From positions 1 to 64,000 of the forward strand of contig NZ_FOCM01000004.1 of NCBI RefSeq assembly GCF_900110115.1: a stretch of 64,000 nucleotides of DNA. The letters are read 5' to 3'. The first letter of the stretch is position 1. Every line of letters starts with the position of its first letter. Position numbers and translations under genes: made by a program. This stretch comes from Palleronia pelagia (GTDB lineage Bacteria; Pseudomonadota; Alphaproteobacteria; Rhodobacterales; Rhodobacteraceae). Positions 47,232 to 57,112 of the stretch are shown here, one piece after another. The notes under the pieces are model-generated. The model was given only the letters and a program-made list of their open reading frames with translations, made no database searches and was not told the DNA's origin.

Positions 47232-47892
47232 CGCCAAAGCGGCGCGCCAGCGCGCGGGCGAGCCCGGCATCGGTCGCATCGCGCGGGCCCGTCGCCCAGG
47301 GCCGATGGCGCAAGCGCAACGCGCACAGAAGCGTTCCGGGATCTTCGGTCGCGGTGTAGTCGGCTTGCGCCATCGCGGCGGCGAAGGCGCTGTCGTCCAT
47401 GTCGCCCCCCTCGGGCGTGACCGAGATCGCCAGCCCCCGCCGGGCCAGCCGGGCCCAGTCAAAACGGGGCCCGGGGTCCACCTTTCGCCCGGGCGCCATG
47501 TCGGAATGGCCGATCACGCGGGCGGGCGGGATACCGTGACGGGCAAGGATACCCGGCAGAAGCCGTTCCAGCGCGTCCATCTGGGCGGCCGCGAAGGGCG
47601 AGGTGCCGTCGTTGGACAGCTCGATCCCGATAGAGCGCGAGTTGACGTCGCGCACCGGCCCCCACGCCCCCGCACCCGCGTGCCAGGCGCGCTGGTCCTC
47701 CTGCACCATGTGGATCACTCGGCCGTCCGGCCCTACCAGGTAATGCGCGCTGACCTCGGCCGCCGGGTCGCACAGGCGGTCACGCGCGGCTTCGCAGGAG
47801 GCCATCGCGGTGTAATGAAGGACAACCATGTCCGGCCGCGCGCCATCGCGGCGCGGGCCGAAATTGGGGGATGGGTGCCAATCGGGCGTCAG
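47206..47892 (-). CDS. AmpD-type N-acetylmuramoyl-L-alanine amidase (probable CTG start)
   Basis: Amidase_2 zinc enzyme that cleaves the bond between muramic acid and the stem peptide in peptidoglycan recycling. The zinc ligands are the first His in VVLHYT and the His and Asp in GHSDMAPGRKVDPG. The first ATG, at 47829, would give 207 residues starting MVVLHYT. The 21 codons before it encode TPDWHPSPNFGPRRDGARPD, which matches the usual N-terminus of this family, but they contain no ATG, GTG or TTG. A CTG at 47892, overlapping the upstream TGA as CTGA, would give 228 residues. I annotate that longer form with caution. Confidence 0.75.
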   Translation of the reverse strand: MTPDWHPSPNFGPRRDGARPDMVVLHYTAMASCEAARDRLCDPAAEVSAHYLVGPDGRVIHMVQEDQRAWHAGAGAWGPVRDVNSRSIGIELSNDGTSPFAAAQMDALERLLPGILARHGIPPARVIGHSDMAPGRKVDPGPRFDWARLARRGLAISVTPEGGDMDDSAFAAAMAQADYTATEDPGTLLCALRLRHRPWATGPRDATDAGLARALARRFGVDGAKAGA

Positions 47893-48671
47893 CCCCGCGC
47901 CCGCCGGAACGGTGCCGGGTCCCAGGCGCAGGCGAAGCCGTCGCCGTCGGGGTCAAGGTTCAGGCGATCCCGCTCGGGGCCGCCGGCCTCGAGAAACGCT
48001 TCCTGCGCCAGGTCGGGCGAGGCATAGCCCTGGCAGGCGCGGGCCGAGCGCGACTCCAGCGCGATGCCCGACCGTCGGTAGATCGGCTGCCCCCGGGCGT
48101 TGCTGGTGTTCAGCGCGTAGGCGACGATGTTCGGCCCGTCATTGCCGCCGTCGCGCTGCGGCACGGCGGTGGGCTGGATCACGCGGTAAGCGGCACGCTG
48201 GCGGGCCAGACGCTCGGCATCGGACTCGATGGTCTCGCGCGCCGTGACGGCGTCGAAGCTCTGCTCGTCGGAAATGCCGGGGTTGTTCGCGGGCGTCACC
48301 GGCACTGTTCCCGCGGGCTGGCCGGCATTCGCGCTGGAGGCCGCCGCGGTGCGGCTGGCCGACAGCGGCGCGCCGGCGCCGATGGGCTCGGCCGAGGGGA
48401 GCGCACCGCCCTGCCCGCTGGGCAGGCCCGCCGCGCGCAGTTCCTCGGACGAGATCACCGGCTGGGTCGGGGCGACCGACGCCTGCGGCCGGCCCGCGCC
48501 GCTCAGCTCGCGTTCGCGAGCGATGCGGGCGGCCTCGTAGGATTCGTAGCTGCCGAAGCCCACGCCGCGGCCGTAATCCACCGGCCGGCCGTCCAGCGTC
48601 GCACCGCTTTCGGGCAGGGTCGGCCCGCAGGCCGCCAGCGCAAGGACCGATAGGCGCGCGAACTTCCACAT
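47889..48671 (-). CDS. Lipoprotein with Excalibur calcium-binding domain
   Basis: 260 residues. Signal peptide with lipobox LAAC at about 12-15. A long low-complexity middle region (about 45-150) is rich in Ala, Ser, Gly and Pro. The C-terminal Excalibur domain (about 205-255) has CQGYASPDLAQEAF and the calcium loop DPDGDGFACAWDP. The domain fold suggests calcium binding at the envelope; the partner is unknown. Its stop overlaps the putative start of the amidase gene downstream, which places both in one peptidoglycan/envelope-related unit. Confidence 0.83.
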   Translation of the reverse strand: MWKFARLSVLALAACGPTLPESGATLDGRPVDYGRGVGFGSYESYEAARIARERELSGAGRPQASVAPTQPVISSEELRAAGLPSGQGGALPSAEPIGAGAPLSASRTAAASSANAGQPAGTVPVTPANNPGISDEQSFDAVTARETIESDAERLARQRAAYRVIQPTAVPQRDGGNDGPNIVAYALNTSNARGQPIYRRSGIALESRSARACQGYASPDLAQEAFLEAGGPERDRLNLDPDGDGFACAWDPAPFRRARG

Positions 48672-48702
48672 GACGAAGGTCTCCTAGTAACTCGGCCCCG
48701 TT

Positions 48703-50184
48703 TTACCACCAACGCTCGGGCTTGGCCACAAAGCCCGCCCGCGCTTCGAGCTCGGCGGCGGTATTGAGCAGATCGCCTTCCTCGAACGGACGCCCGATCA
48801 GTTGCAGACCCAGCGGCAGCCCCTTGGAGTCGAGCCCGGTGGGCACCGCGATCCCGGGAAGACCGGCGAGGTTGACCGTCACCGTGAAGACGTCGTTCAG
48901 GTACATCGCCACCGGATCGCTGTCGGCCATTTCGCCCAGCCCGAAGGCCGAGGTCGGCGTGGCCGGCGTCAGGATCGCGTCGACGCCCTGCGCGAAGACC
49001 TCGTCGAAGTCGCGCTTGATCAGCGCGCGGACCTTGCGGGCGCGGTTATAGTAGGCGTCGTAGAACCCCGCCGACAGCACGTAGGTGCCGACCATGACGC
49101 GACGCTTGACCTCATCGCCGAAGCCTTCGGCGCGTGTCTTCTCGTACATCTCGGTGATGCCGTCGCCCTGGTCCAGCTTGGCACGGTGGCCGAAGCGCAC
49201 GCCGTCGTAGCGCGCCAGGTTCGACGATGCCTCGGCCGGGGCGATCACGTAATAGGCCGGCAGCGCGTACTTGGTGTGCGGTAGGGACACGTCGACGATC
49301 CTGGCGCCCGCGTCTTCCAGCATCTTGCGCCCTTCCGCCCACAGGCGGTCAATCTCGTCGCTCATCCCCTCCATGCGGTATTCGCGCGGCAGGCCGATGG
49401 TCTTGCCCTTGATGTCGCCGGTCAGCGCGGCCTCGAAATCGGGAACGGGGATGTCGGCGCTGGTGCTGTCCAGCGGGTCATGCCCGGCCATGGCCTGCAG
49501 AAGGATTGCTGCATCGCGCACGGACTTGGTCATCGGGCCGGCCTGGTCCAGAGACGAGGCAAACGCGACGATGCCCCAGCGCGACACGCGGCCATAGGTC
49601 GGCTTCAGCCCCACGGTGCCGGTGAAGGCGGCGGGCTGGCGGATCGAGCCGCCGGTATCGGTCCCGGTGGCGGCAAGGCAGAGGTCGGCCGCCACGGCCG
49701 CCGAAGAGCCGCCGGACGACCCGCCCGGGGTCAGCTTCCGGTCGTCCACCTTCCACGGGTTCACGGCATTGCCATAGGTGCTGGTCTCGTTCGACGAGCC
49801 CATGGCGAATTCGTCCATGTTGAGCTTGCCCAGCATGACCGCGCCGGAGTCCCACAGCTGGCGGGTGACGGTGGATTCGTACTCCGGCCGGAAGCCTTGC
49901 AGGATCCGGCTCCCGGCCTGACTGTCCACGTGCCTGGTGCAGAACAGGTCCTTGATGCCCAGCGGGATACCGCAGAGCGCGGGCGCGTCGCCGGATTTCA
50001 GCCGCGCATCGGCGGCATCGGCCATCTCCAGCGCCTTTTCCGGGGTCTTGTGCACCACGGAATTGAGCGCGTCGGCGCCGTCGATGGCCGTCAGGCAGGC
50101 CTCGGTCAGGGCGCGGGCGGTCACGTCACCGGCGCGCAGGCGGTCGCGCGCCTCGGCGATGGTCAGGGTATTCAGGTCAGCCAT
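48703..50184 (-). CDS. gatA: Aspartyl/glutamyl-tRNA amidotransferase subunit A
   Basis: 493 residues, amidase signature family. It releases ammonia from glutamine for conversion of Glu-tRNA-Gln (and Asp-tRNA-Asn) to the amide forms. The catalytic Ser-cisSer-Lys triad is Lys78 in [10 protein letters not shown], Ser156 in [11 protein letters not shown] and Ser180 in [11 protein letters not shown]. The start overlaps the gatC stop as TAATG. GatB is not in this window; it is commonly encoded elsewhere in Rhodobacterales. Confidence 0.96.
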   Translation of the reverse strand: MADLNTLTIAEARDRLRAGDVTARALTEACLTAIDGADALNSVVHKTPEKALEMADAADARLKSGDAPALCGIPLGIKDLFCTRHVDSQAGSRILQGFRPEYESTVTRQLWDSGAVMLGKLNMDEFAMGSSNETSTYGNAVNPWKVDDRKLTPGGSSGGSSAAVAADLCLAATGTDTGGSIRQPAAFTGTVGLKPTYGRVSRWGIVAFASSLDQAGPMTKSVRDAAILLQAMAGHDPLDSTSADIPVPDFEAALTGDIKGKTIGLPREYRMEGMSDEIDRLWAEGRKMLEDAGARIVDVSLPHTKYALPAYYVIAPAEASSNLARYDGVRFGHRAKLDQGDGITEMYEKTRAEGFGDEVKRRVMVGTYVLSAGFYDAYYNRARKVRALIKRDFDEVFAQGVDAILTPATPTSAFGLGEMADSDPVAMYLNDVFTVTVNLAGLPGIAVPTGLDSKGLPLGLQLIGRPFEEGDLLNTAAELEARAGFVAKPERWW

Positions 50185-50471
50185 TATTCCACCACCTTCG
50201 GGACGGCAAAGAAGCCCTCGCGCGCGTCGGGCGCGTTGGCCAGCACCTTGTCGGGCTGGTTGCCGTCGGTCACCACGTCCTCGCGCCGCTTCAGCCGCTG
50301 GGGCGTGACGCTGACCATGGGTTCGACGCCGTCGACATCGACCTCGTTCAGCTGCTCGATGAAGCCAAGGATGGTGTTGAACTCACCCGCCAGCGCGTCG
50401 AGCTGGTCGGGCTCGACCCGGATGCGCGCCAGCTTGGCGACGCGCGCGGCGGTGTCTTTGTCGATGGACAT
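50184..50471 (-). CDS. gatC: Aspartyl/glutamyl-tRNA amidotransferase subunit C
   Basis: 95 residues, the usual size. It stabilises the GatA-GatB interface. The family pattern is [43 protein letters not shown], split here across residues 9-50. The start is at MSIDKDT; the longer in-frame extension overlaps the upstream ceramidase-like gene. It is first gene of the gatC-gatA unit and shares one base with the gatA start. Confidence 0.94.
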   Translation of the reverse strand: MSIDKDTAARVAKLARIRVEPDQLDALAGEFNTILGFIEQLNEVDVDGVEPMVSVTPQRLKRREDVVTDGNQPDKVLANAPDAREGFFAVPKVVE

Positions 50472-50514
50472 GGGGGCGGCACCCTTCGTGTCGGTGGCGT
50501 TGATCGCGCTGGGC

Positions 50515-51165
50515 TTAGCGCCCCGCGTGCGCCCTTTCAACCCGGTCCCGGCGCAGCACGGTGATCATCCAGCCCAGCATCACCGCGTTCAGCAGGTGCC
50601 AGACGAAATGGGTGCCCAGCGGGACCGCCCCGCAGACCGGCATGTCGAGGCTGCGGAACGTCAGCGACAGCGCCAGGATCCCCGCGCCCAGCGCCAGCCC
50701 CCGCGCCACCTGCGGCAACCGCGTCCGCAGCCACAGCGCGTAACCCGCGATGGCCAGCGGCACGGGCCAGTACATGGCAGATATGGCGAAGCCCGGCAGC
50801 GCCGCGAAGAGGCGACCGCCCAGCGCCAGGTAAGGGATGAAGGCCAGCGTGCCCAGCGCTGCGCCCCACCATGGCCAGCCCAGATAGCGGCGGTTGGCGG
50901 CGAAGACGTAGATCAGGATGAAGATGGCGATGGGCAGCGTGTCGGCCAGCGCCGCCCAGCGCGTGGCAAGGGTGTGGAACAACCCCGACCCCACGCCGAT
51001 CAGGAACAGCACCACGCACAGCAGCCGTTCGATCCCGCGCGCCGCCGGGAACAGCCACATCGCCACGAGGAGGAAGGCAAGGTTCGTCAGTGCGTTCGCG
51101 GGCTCGGCCCAGACACCGGGCCCGAGGCGTTCGCAATAGGCGTCGATCTGGGCCGTCCACTCCAT
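50515..51165 (-). CDS. Ceramidase-like (CREST superfamily) membrane protein
   Basis: 216 residues, seven predicted transmembrane helices. EPANALTNLAFLL, SGLFHTLATRWAALADTLPI and GTHFVWHLLNAVMLGW contain the paired histidines, Asp and Ser positions of the alkaline ceramidase/CREST zinc hydrolases. Bacterial members are of uncertain substrate; membrane lipid hydrolysis is the inference. It lies 43 bases upstream of gatC on the same strand. A short unannotated gap of 55 bases separates it from mch. Confidence 0.8.
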   Translation of the reverse strand: MEWTAQIDAYCERLGPGVWAEPANALTNLAFLLVAMWLFPAARGIERLLCVVLFLIGVGSGLFHTLATRWAALADTLPIAIFILIYVFAANRRYLGWPWWGAALGTLAFIPYLALGGRLFAALPGFAISAMYWPVPLAIAGYALWLRTRLPQVARGLALGAGILALSLTFRSLDMPVCGAVPLGTHFVWHLLNAVMLGWMITVLRRDRVERAHAGR

Positions 51166-51220
51166 GATCAGGAGCCTAGCAGTCGCCCGGACGGGCGGCG
51201 CTGTGACCCGAGGCCGCGCA

Positions 51221-52252
51221 TCACACGGGCATCAGCGCCCAGTAGTCCAGGTCGAGCAGAACGTGCGGCAGGTACTTGCCCGCGTCGTCGCGCAGCCCCT
51301 CGCCGTCGCCTTTCGCCGCCACCAGCCGCAGCCGGATGGCGCCCACGCCGGGCGCCGGGGTCTCGGCCGTCTCAATCACCTCGGACCAGGCGCGCACGGT
51401 ATCGCCCGCGAAACACGGGTTGGCGTGGGCCCCGGCGTTCAGCCCGACGATCATCTGCGCGTTGGCAAGGCCATTGAAGCTGAGCGCGCGGGCCAGCGAG
51501 ATCACGTGCCCGCCGTAGATCAGCCGCTTGCCATCCTCGCGCTGGGTCGCGTCAAAATGCACCTTGGCGGTGTTCTGCCACAGGCGCGTGGCCAGCATGT
51601 GCTCGGCCTCCTCCACGGTGACGCCATCGACATGGTGGATGACTTCGCCGGGCTGGTAGTCGCCCAGGCGGTGCGGCTCGCCCGCGAGGTCGAAATCGTA
51701 GCCGGTGAAGTCCAGACCTTTGGGGATCACCAGGTCCGCCGCGTCGACGACGCCGGCCAGCGTCGGCACGACCGTCTCGGGGGCCGGGGCATCCGCGTCG
51801 CGCTTGCGCACCATCACCCAGCGCACGTAGCTCAGCACATCCTCGCCGCGCTGGTTGCGGCCCGTGGTGCGCACCCAGACCACGCCCGTCCTGCCGTTCG
51901 AGTTCTGCTTGAGCCCGATGACCTCGGATTCGGAGCTGAGCGTATCGCCCGGCCAGACCGGGGCGAGCCAGCGGCCTTCGGCATAGCCAAGGTTCGCCAC
52001 CGCGTTCAGCGACACGTCCGGCACCGTCTTGCCGAAGACCGTGTGGAACGCGACCAGGTCGTCCAGAGGCGACGCCGCCAGCCCGCAGGCCTGCGCGAAG
52101 GCGTCGGAGGAATAGATTGCCCCCCGCGCCGGGTAGAGCGCGTGATACAGCGCCCGTTCACCCTGCCCCACCGTGCGCGGCACCGCATGGCGGATCACCT
52201 GTCCGACGCTGTAATCCTCGAAGAAGCGGCCCGGATTGGTCTTGGTGCTCAT
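51221..52252 (-). CDS. mch: Mesaconyl-CoA hydratase (beta-methylmalyl-CoA dehydratase)
   Basis: 343 residues, same length as the Rhodobacter sphaeroides enzyme. Tandem MaoC-like hot-dog domains: the first about 1-160 (GRFFEDYSVGQVIRHA; ALYPARGAIYSSD), the second about 185-343 (HHVDGVTVEEAEHMLATRLW; IYGGHVISLARALSFNGLAN). It hydrates mesaconyl-C1-CoA to beta-methylmalyl-CoA in the ethylmalonyl-CoA pathway. The start overlaps the DUF1737 stop as ATGA. Neighbouring mcl2 supports the pathway assignment. Confidence 0.9.
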   Translation of the reverse strand: MSTKTNPGRFFEDYSVGQVIRHAVPRTVGQGERALYHALYPARGAIYSSDAFAQACGLAASPLDDLVAFHTVFGKTVPDVSLNAVANLGYAEGRWLAPVWPGDTLSSESEVIGLKQNSNGRTGVVWVRTTGRNQRGEDVLSYVRWVMVRKRDADAPAPETVVPTLAGVVDAADLVIPKGLDFTGYDFDLAGEPHRLGDYQPGEVIHHVDGVTVEEAEHMLATRLWQNTAKVHFDATQREDGKRLIYGGHVISLARALSFNGLANAQMIVGLNAGAHANPCFAGDTVRAWSEVIETAETPAPGVGAIRLRLVAAKGDGEGLRDDAGKYLPHVLLDLDYWALMPV

Positions 52253-52449
52253 TGCGCGCCCAGCTTCATGTCAGGCGAGTACGGCGCGTCGACCTTCTTG
52301 GTCACCGCCTGGGCGCAGCGCATGACGCCGTGTTCGGCATCGAAGGCGTAGGCCGGGTCGCCATAGAGCTCCCAGCCCTTCGACAACGCCTCGGACACCT
52401 TGTGGCAAAAGGCCGACGAGTCGTCGCCGGTCAGCAGACGGTAGATCAT
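52249..52449 (-). CDS. DUF1737 small protein
   Basis: 66 residues. The pattern MIYRLLTGDDSSAFCHKVSE followed by GWELYGDPAYAFD is that of DUF1737, small proteins of unknown function with a short beta-alpha-beta layout. It sits between the NnrU-type gene (2 bases away) and mch (4-base overlap), so it is certainly part of this operon. The same small gene is found beside mch in Rhodobacter relatives, which suggests a role tied to this operon, not yet defined. Confidence 0.82.
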   Translation of the reverse strand: MIYRLLTGDDSSAFCHKVSEALSKGWELYGDPAYAFDAEHGVMRCAQAVTKKVDAPYSPDMKLGAQ

Positions 52450-52451
52450 GA

Positions 52452-53012
52452 TCAGGCTCCGAAAGGATTGACGCCCAGCCAGTAGTGGATGGCGGTGATG
52501 ATGACGTAGAGAACGGCAGTGATGACGGCCAGACGGATCGTACCCTTGGTCGATCCGCCCTCGTAGGGCTGCCAGTCGGGCTCGCGCATGTTGATGAGCC
52601 GCATCTCGGCCAGCGCCCAGACGATGAACGTCCCCCACATGATGACCGAGGCGAGGTCGCCGTTCACCAGCAGGTGCAGCGCCGACCAGAGCGCGAAGCC
52701 CCAGAGCTGCGGGTGCCGCATGTGCCGCCGCAGCGACGACTTGGAGCTGCCCAGCCCGAACAGCGCGATGGCCGGGAACATGAGCAGGTCGACCAGGTGC
52801 ACGCCCCAGGCGGGCGGCGTGTAGACCGGGATGAAGGGTGCCGCGCGGTACCCCATGACGATCAGCACCACCGACAACAGCAGCACGGCGGCGAAGACAC
52901 CTTTCGAGGCGGTCCCCAACCGTTCGGTCAGCGAGGCGCGGGCGTCGGGCGCGACGCGTTTGAAGACGTGGGCGACGACCCACAGGACCAGTCCGCCGAT
53001 CAGCAGCCCCAT
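52452..53012 (-). CDS. NnrU-family membrane protein
   Basis: 186 residues with about five transmembrane helices. The NnrU/isoprenylcysteine-methyltransferase-like pattern is clear in SSLRRHMRHPQLWGFALWSA, LLVNGDLASVIMWGTF and EPDWQPYEGG. NnrU was named from a denitrification cluster, but family function is unknown and no nitrogen-oxide genes are present here. The start codon shares one base with the mcl2 stop (TGATG). It is placed between the two ethylmalonyl-CoA pathway-related genes. Confidence 0.85.
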   Translation of the reverse strand: MGLLIGGLVLWVVAHVFKRVAPDARASLTERLGTASKGVFAAVLLLSVVLIVMGYRAAPFIPVYTPPAWGVHLVDLLMFPAIALFGLGSSKSSLRRHMRHPQLWGFALWSALHLLVNGDLASVIMWGTFIVWALAEMRLINMREPDWQPYEGGSTKGTIRLAVITAVLYVIITAIHYWLGVNPFGA

Positions 53013-53872
53013 CAGGATGCCCCCCCGGCGCGGGCCAGCACCTTGCGGGCGGTGGCGACATGCAGGTTCTCGACGATCTTGCCATCCAGCACGGCGACCC
53101 CCTGCCCCTGAGCCTCGGCCGCTTCGAACGCCTCGATCTGGCGTTTGGCGGTGTCGACCTGGGCCTGCGACGGGCTGAAGACCTCGTTGCAGATGGCGAC
53201 CTGCGCGGGGTGGATCAGCGTCTTGCCGTCCATGCCCAGCGCGCGGCCCTGTTCGCATTCGGCGCGCAGGCCGTCCTCGTCCTTGAAGGCATTGAACACG
53301 CCGTCCACGCAGGGAATGCCACCCATGCGCGCTGCGGCCAGGCAGGTCTGGAGCGCCATCATGAGGGGCATCCGATCGCCCCCCGTCTCGCAGCCCAGTT
53401 CGGCCGCCAGGTCATTGGTGCCGATGACGAAGCCACCCATGCGCGGGGCCTGCGCGATCTCGGCCGCGTTGAACACGCCGCGCGTGGTTTCCATCATCGC
53501 CCAGATGCGCGTCTCGGCGCAGCCGGGATGGGCGTCGAGCCGCGCGGCGATGCTGGCAACGTCCGTCGCGGCACCGACCTTGGGCAGCAGGATCGCCTGG
53601 GGTCCCGCGTCCATGACGGTCTCGAGATCCTCGCCGCCCCAGGGCGTGTCCATGCCGTTCACCCGCACCAGCTGCGCGCGCGAGCCATAGCCGCCCACCC
53701 GCAGGGCCGCGGCCAGCGTCTCGCGGGCGTTGGCCTTTTCGCCCGGCGCCACCGCGTCCTCGAGGTCGAAGATGATGGCATCCACGTCCAGCCCCCGCGC
53801 CTTTTCCAGCGCGCGTTCCTTCGAGCCGGGAATGTAGAGAACCGATCGCCAGGGGCGGTGCGTCGCGGACAT
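53012..53872 (-). CDS. mcl2: (3S)-malyl-CoA thioesterase Mcl2 (CitE-like)
   Basis: 286 residues, HpcH/HpaI-CitE aldolase family. The sequence RSVLYIPGSKERALEKARGL and IFDLEDAVAPGEK is of the short CitE-like type. Its length fits Rhodobacter sphaeroides Mcl2, which hydrolyses malyl-CoA to malate, rather than the 318-residue lyase Mcl1. Metal-binding acidic residues are in DLEDAV and the later MMETTRGV. Start at the ATG with AGGAGG seven bases away. It is first gene of the operon mcl2-nnrU-DUF1737-mch. Confidence 0.87.
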   Translation of the reverse strand: MSATHRPWRSVLYIPGSKERALEKARGLDVDAIIFDLEDAVAPGEKANARETLAAALRVGGYGSRAQLVRVNGMDTPWGGEDLETVMDAGPQAILLPKVGAATDVASIAARLDAHPGCAETRIWAMMETTRGVFNAAEIAQAPRMGGFVIGTNDLAAELGCETGGDRMPLMMALQTCLAAARMGGIPCVDGVFNAFKDEDGLRAECEQGRALGMDGKTLIHPAQVAICNEVFSPSQAQVDTAKRQIEAFEAAEAQGQGVAVLDGKIVENLHVATARKVLARAGGAS

Positions 53873-54047
53873 GGGAAGACCTCCTGCGGGCAATAATGTG
53901 TCGCTTGAGACCACGGATCCGACAGTTTCCGCAACCCCAATCGTGCCGCGACGCAGAAAGCGGCCAGGGAACGCAGGGTTAAGCCGCGTTTACCGGATCG
54001 GAACGCAGGCTGGGCATCATGACCCTGGAAACGGAACGGAGCCTGCC

Positions 54048-54362
54048 ATGACCCGCCCCTTGATGATCCTGACCCTGTCGCTCGGCACCATCGCGCTGGC
54101 CATCGGGGCGGCGCGCGCCCAAGCTGGCCAGAACTGCGCCCCCCGTCCGATCGTCTTGCAGAAGCTGAACGACGTATATGATGAGACGCGCCGCTCCATC
54201 GGTCTGTCCGGCTCCGGCCAGGTGGTCGAGGTCTTTGCCGCGGACTCGGGCAGCTGGACCATCATCGTCACCTCGCCGAACGGGCTGACCTGCGTCGCCG
54301 CGGCGGGCCAGTCCTTCGAAACCACGACCGAAAGCCGGGCACCGGCGGGCGACCCGGCCTAG
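54048..54362 (+). CDS. Small exported protein of unknown function
   Basis: 104 residues. Signal peptide (about 1-24, cleavage after ARA), then a compact domain with two cysteines (QNCAPRP and GLTCVAAAG) that may pair, and a strand-rich stretch VVEVFAADSGSWTIIVTSPN. This resembles short periplasmic proteins annotated as hypothetical in roseobacters. The chosen ATG directly precedes the signal peptide. It is divergent from mcl2 and its end overlaps the convergent TauE-type gene by four bases. Confidence 0.7.
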   Translation: MTRPLMILTLSLGTIALAIGAARAQAGQNCAPRPIVLQKLNDVYDETRRSIGLSGSGQVVEVFAADSGSWTIIVTSPNGLTCVAAAGQSFETTTESRAPAGDPA

Positions 54363-55111
54363 GCAAGCGCGCCCCAGACCAGCCGCGCGCCGCTGGCCAG
54401 CAGCATGAGGTAAGTCACCGCGAAGAACAGGCGCTCGGGGATGCGGCGATGCGCGATGACGCCCAGCCAGATGCCGATCACCGCGAAGGGCGACAGGATC
54501 ACCCCCGCCATCAGGCTGGTGGGGGTGAAGATCCCGAGGCCCGCGTAGGGCACGAACTTCATCAGGTTCACCGCCCAGAACACGATCACCGTGGTCGCCT
54601 GGTAGTCCGTCTTGGCCACCTTGCGCGACAGCAGGTAGACGGCCGCCGGTGGCCCGCCCGCGTGGCTGATGAAACTGGTGAAGCCGGCCGCCAGCCCCCA
54701 GCAGGCCCCCGCGATACGGCCCGCGGGCAGGCCCTCGACCCGCAGCCAGCCCCGGGCGCGCGCCATCTGGAACGCGACGAAGCCGAGCGCGATCAGGCCG
54801 ATCAGCAGGCCGAACACCTCGGGCGCGACGATGGTATAGACCAGCGCGGCCAGCGCCACGCCCGGGGCCGCGCCCAGGATCAGCACCCGCGCTGCCTCGC
54901 CATCCCACTCGCGCCAGTAGGGGCGCAACGCCGTCACGTCCATCAGCATGAGAAGCGGCAGCATCACCGCCAGCGCATCGCCCGGCGGCACCACCAGCGC
55001 CAGCAAGACCGCCGCGCCGAAGGCCGCGCCCGATCCGAAGCCGCCCTTGGAGATCCCGGCATACAGAACGGCCGGGATCGCCACCGCGAAAAACCCAAGT
55101 GTCAGCTCCAT
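54359..55111 (-). CDS. TauE/SafE-type sulfite exporter-like permease
   Basis: 250 residues with about seven or eight transmembrane helices. The TSUP family pattern is seen in ISKGGFGSGAAFGAAVLLALVV, split by helix ends, and FTSFISHAGGPPAAVYLL. Family members export sulfite, sulfoacetate or other small sulfur-containing or organic anions; the substrate is unknown here. The ATG at 55111 with AAAGGGG upstream is preferred to a TTG 18 bases earlier. Confidence 0.83.
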   Translation of the reverse strand: MELTLGFFAVAIPAVLYAGISKGGFGSGAAFGAAVLLALVVPPGDALAVMLPLLMLMDVTALRPYWREWDGEAARVLILGAAPGVALAALVYTIVAPEVFGLLIGLIALGFVAFQMARARGWLRVEGLPAGRIAGACWGLAAGFTSFISHAGGPPAAVYLLSRKVAKTDYQATTVIVFWAVNLMKFVPYAGLGIFTPTSLMAGVILSPFAVIGIWLGVIAHRRIPERLFFAVTYLMLLASGARLVWGALA

Positions 55112-55264
55112 CCGGCCCCTTTCCGCCAAGCGCCTCGCCCAAACAGGCGATGCCTCGCCGGTTCCATACCTTGCAAAAAATATATCCCGGAACCAGTGGC
55201 TTGGCCTTCGCGTCTATTGGCCAGATGCGGCAGCGCGCCGCAGTATACAAATAGGAGAATAGGA

Positions 55265-55960
55265 ATGAATCGCTTCCTGATCACCACCACTACCGCCGCC
55301 CTTGCCCTGTCGACCAGTGCGCTTGTTGCCGTGGGCCAGACCTCCGACAACGCCTTCGTCGACTACCAGGCCGATGCTGCGACCGAACTGTTCGCCTCTG
55401 ACCTGGTGGGCGCGCGGATCTACGCGACCGAGTCCGAGGTCGGCGACACCATGGAAGCCGGCTCCGAGCAGGAGTGGGACAACCTGGGCGAAATCAACGA
55501 CATGATCCTCAGCGAAGACGGGTCGGTCCAGACCGTGATCCTCGGCATCGGTGGCTTCCTTGGCATCGGCGAGCGCGACGTGGCCGTCGATTTCTCGCAG
55601 ATCCAGATCGTGCGCGATGGCGATGATGCCACCGACTACTTCCTGGTCGTGAACGCCACGCAGGAAGAGATGGAGAACGCGCCCGAGTTCGAGCGTTCGG
55701 AAGTCGAAGAGGAAATGGAAGAGACCGCCGCCGAGGCCGAAGCCGCCGCGGGCGAGGCCGCCGAGGAAACCGGCGAAGCCATGGACGAGGCCGCGACTGA
55801 GGTCGACCAGGCCGCCGACGCCGCCGAGGCCGAAGCCGAGGAGACCGCCAACGAGGCGGAAGCCGCCGCGTCCGAAGCCGCCAACGAGGTCGATCAGGCC
55901 GCTGAAGGCGCCGAAGCCGAGATGGAAGAGGAAATGAACGAAACCGAGACCAACCAGTAA
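55265..55960 (+). CDS. Exported PRC-barrel protein with long Glu/Ala-rich tail
   Basis: 231 residues. Signal peptide (about 1-24), PRC-barrel domain (about 40-130; ASDLVGARIYATESEVGD; LGEINDMILSEDG; FLGIGERDVAVDFSQIQ). A tail of about 90 residues (139-231) follows, made almost only of Glu, Ala, Thr, Asp and small residues and predicted as continuous helix. Within it EAANEVDQAAE and EAATEVDQAAD are internal repeats. The tail is strongly acidic and free of aromatics, resembling a coiled-coil or LEA-like stress segment. It has a strong AGGAG ribosome-binding site and its own terminator. Confidence 0.78.
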   Translation: MNRFLITTTTAALALSTSALVAVGQTSDNAFVDYQADAATELFASDLVGARIYATESEVGDTMEAGSEQEWDNLGEINDMILSEDGSVQTVILGIGGFLGIGERDVAVDFSQIQIVRDGDDATDYFLVVNATQEEMENAPEFERSEVEEEMEETAAEAEAAAGEAAEETGEAMDEAATEVDQAADAAEAEAEETANEAEAAASEAANEVDQAAEGAEAEMEEEMNETETNQ

Positions 55961-55990
55961 GCCTGGCCTCGTTTCCAGTAAGTCCCAAAG

Positions 55991-56026
55991 GGGCCGCCCG
56001 GTCGATCCGACCCGGGCGGCCCTTTT
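55991..56026 (+). terminator. Rho-independent terminator after the PRC-barrel gene
   Basis: An 11-bp stem (55991-56001 with 56012-56022) closes a 10-base loop and is followed by TTTT, 30 bases after the stop codon. Confidence 0.9.
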
Positions 56027-56091
56027 CGATCCGGGCGCCGGGCACGGCCGGGCGGCGTCACGCCCTTGCGTCGTGGGCCGTTGCGGCTTAA

Positions 56092-57090
<999 letters not shown>

Positions 57091-57112
57091 CCCACCCGGC
57101 AACTTGATGCGC

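Noticed and set aside
46672-48027. Plus-strand open frames across 46672-48027
   Set aside because: They cross the RNase P RNA and the amidase gene; conserved RNA structure and homology on the minus strand explain the region.
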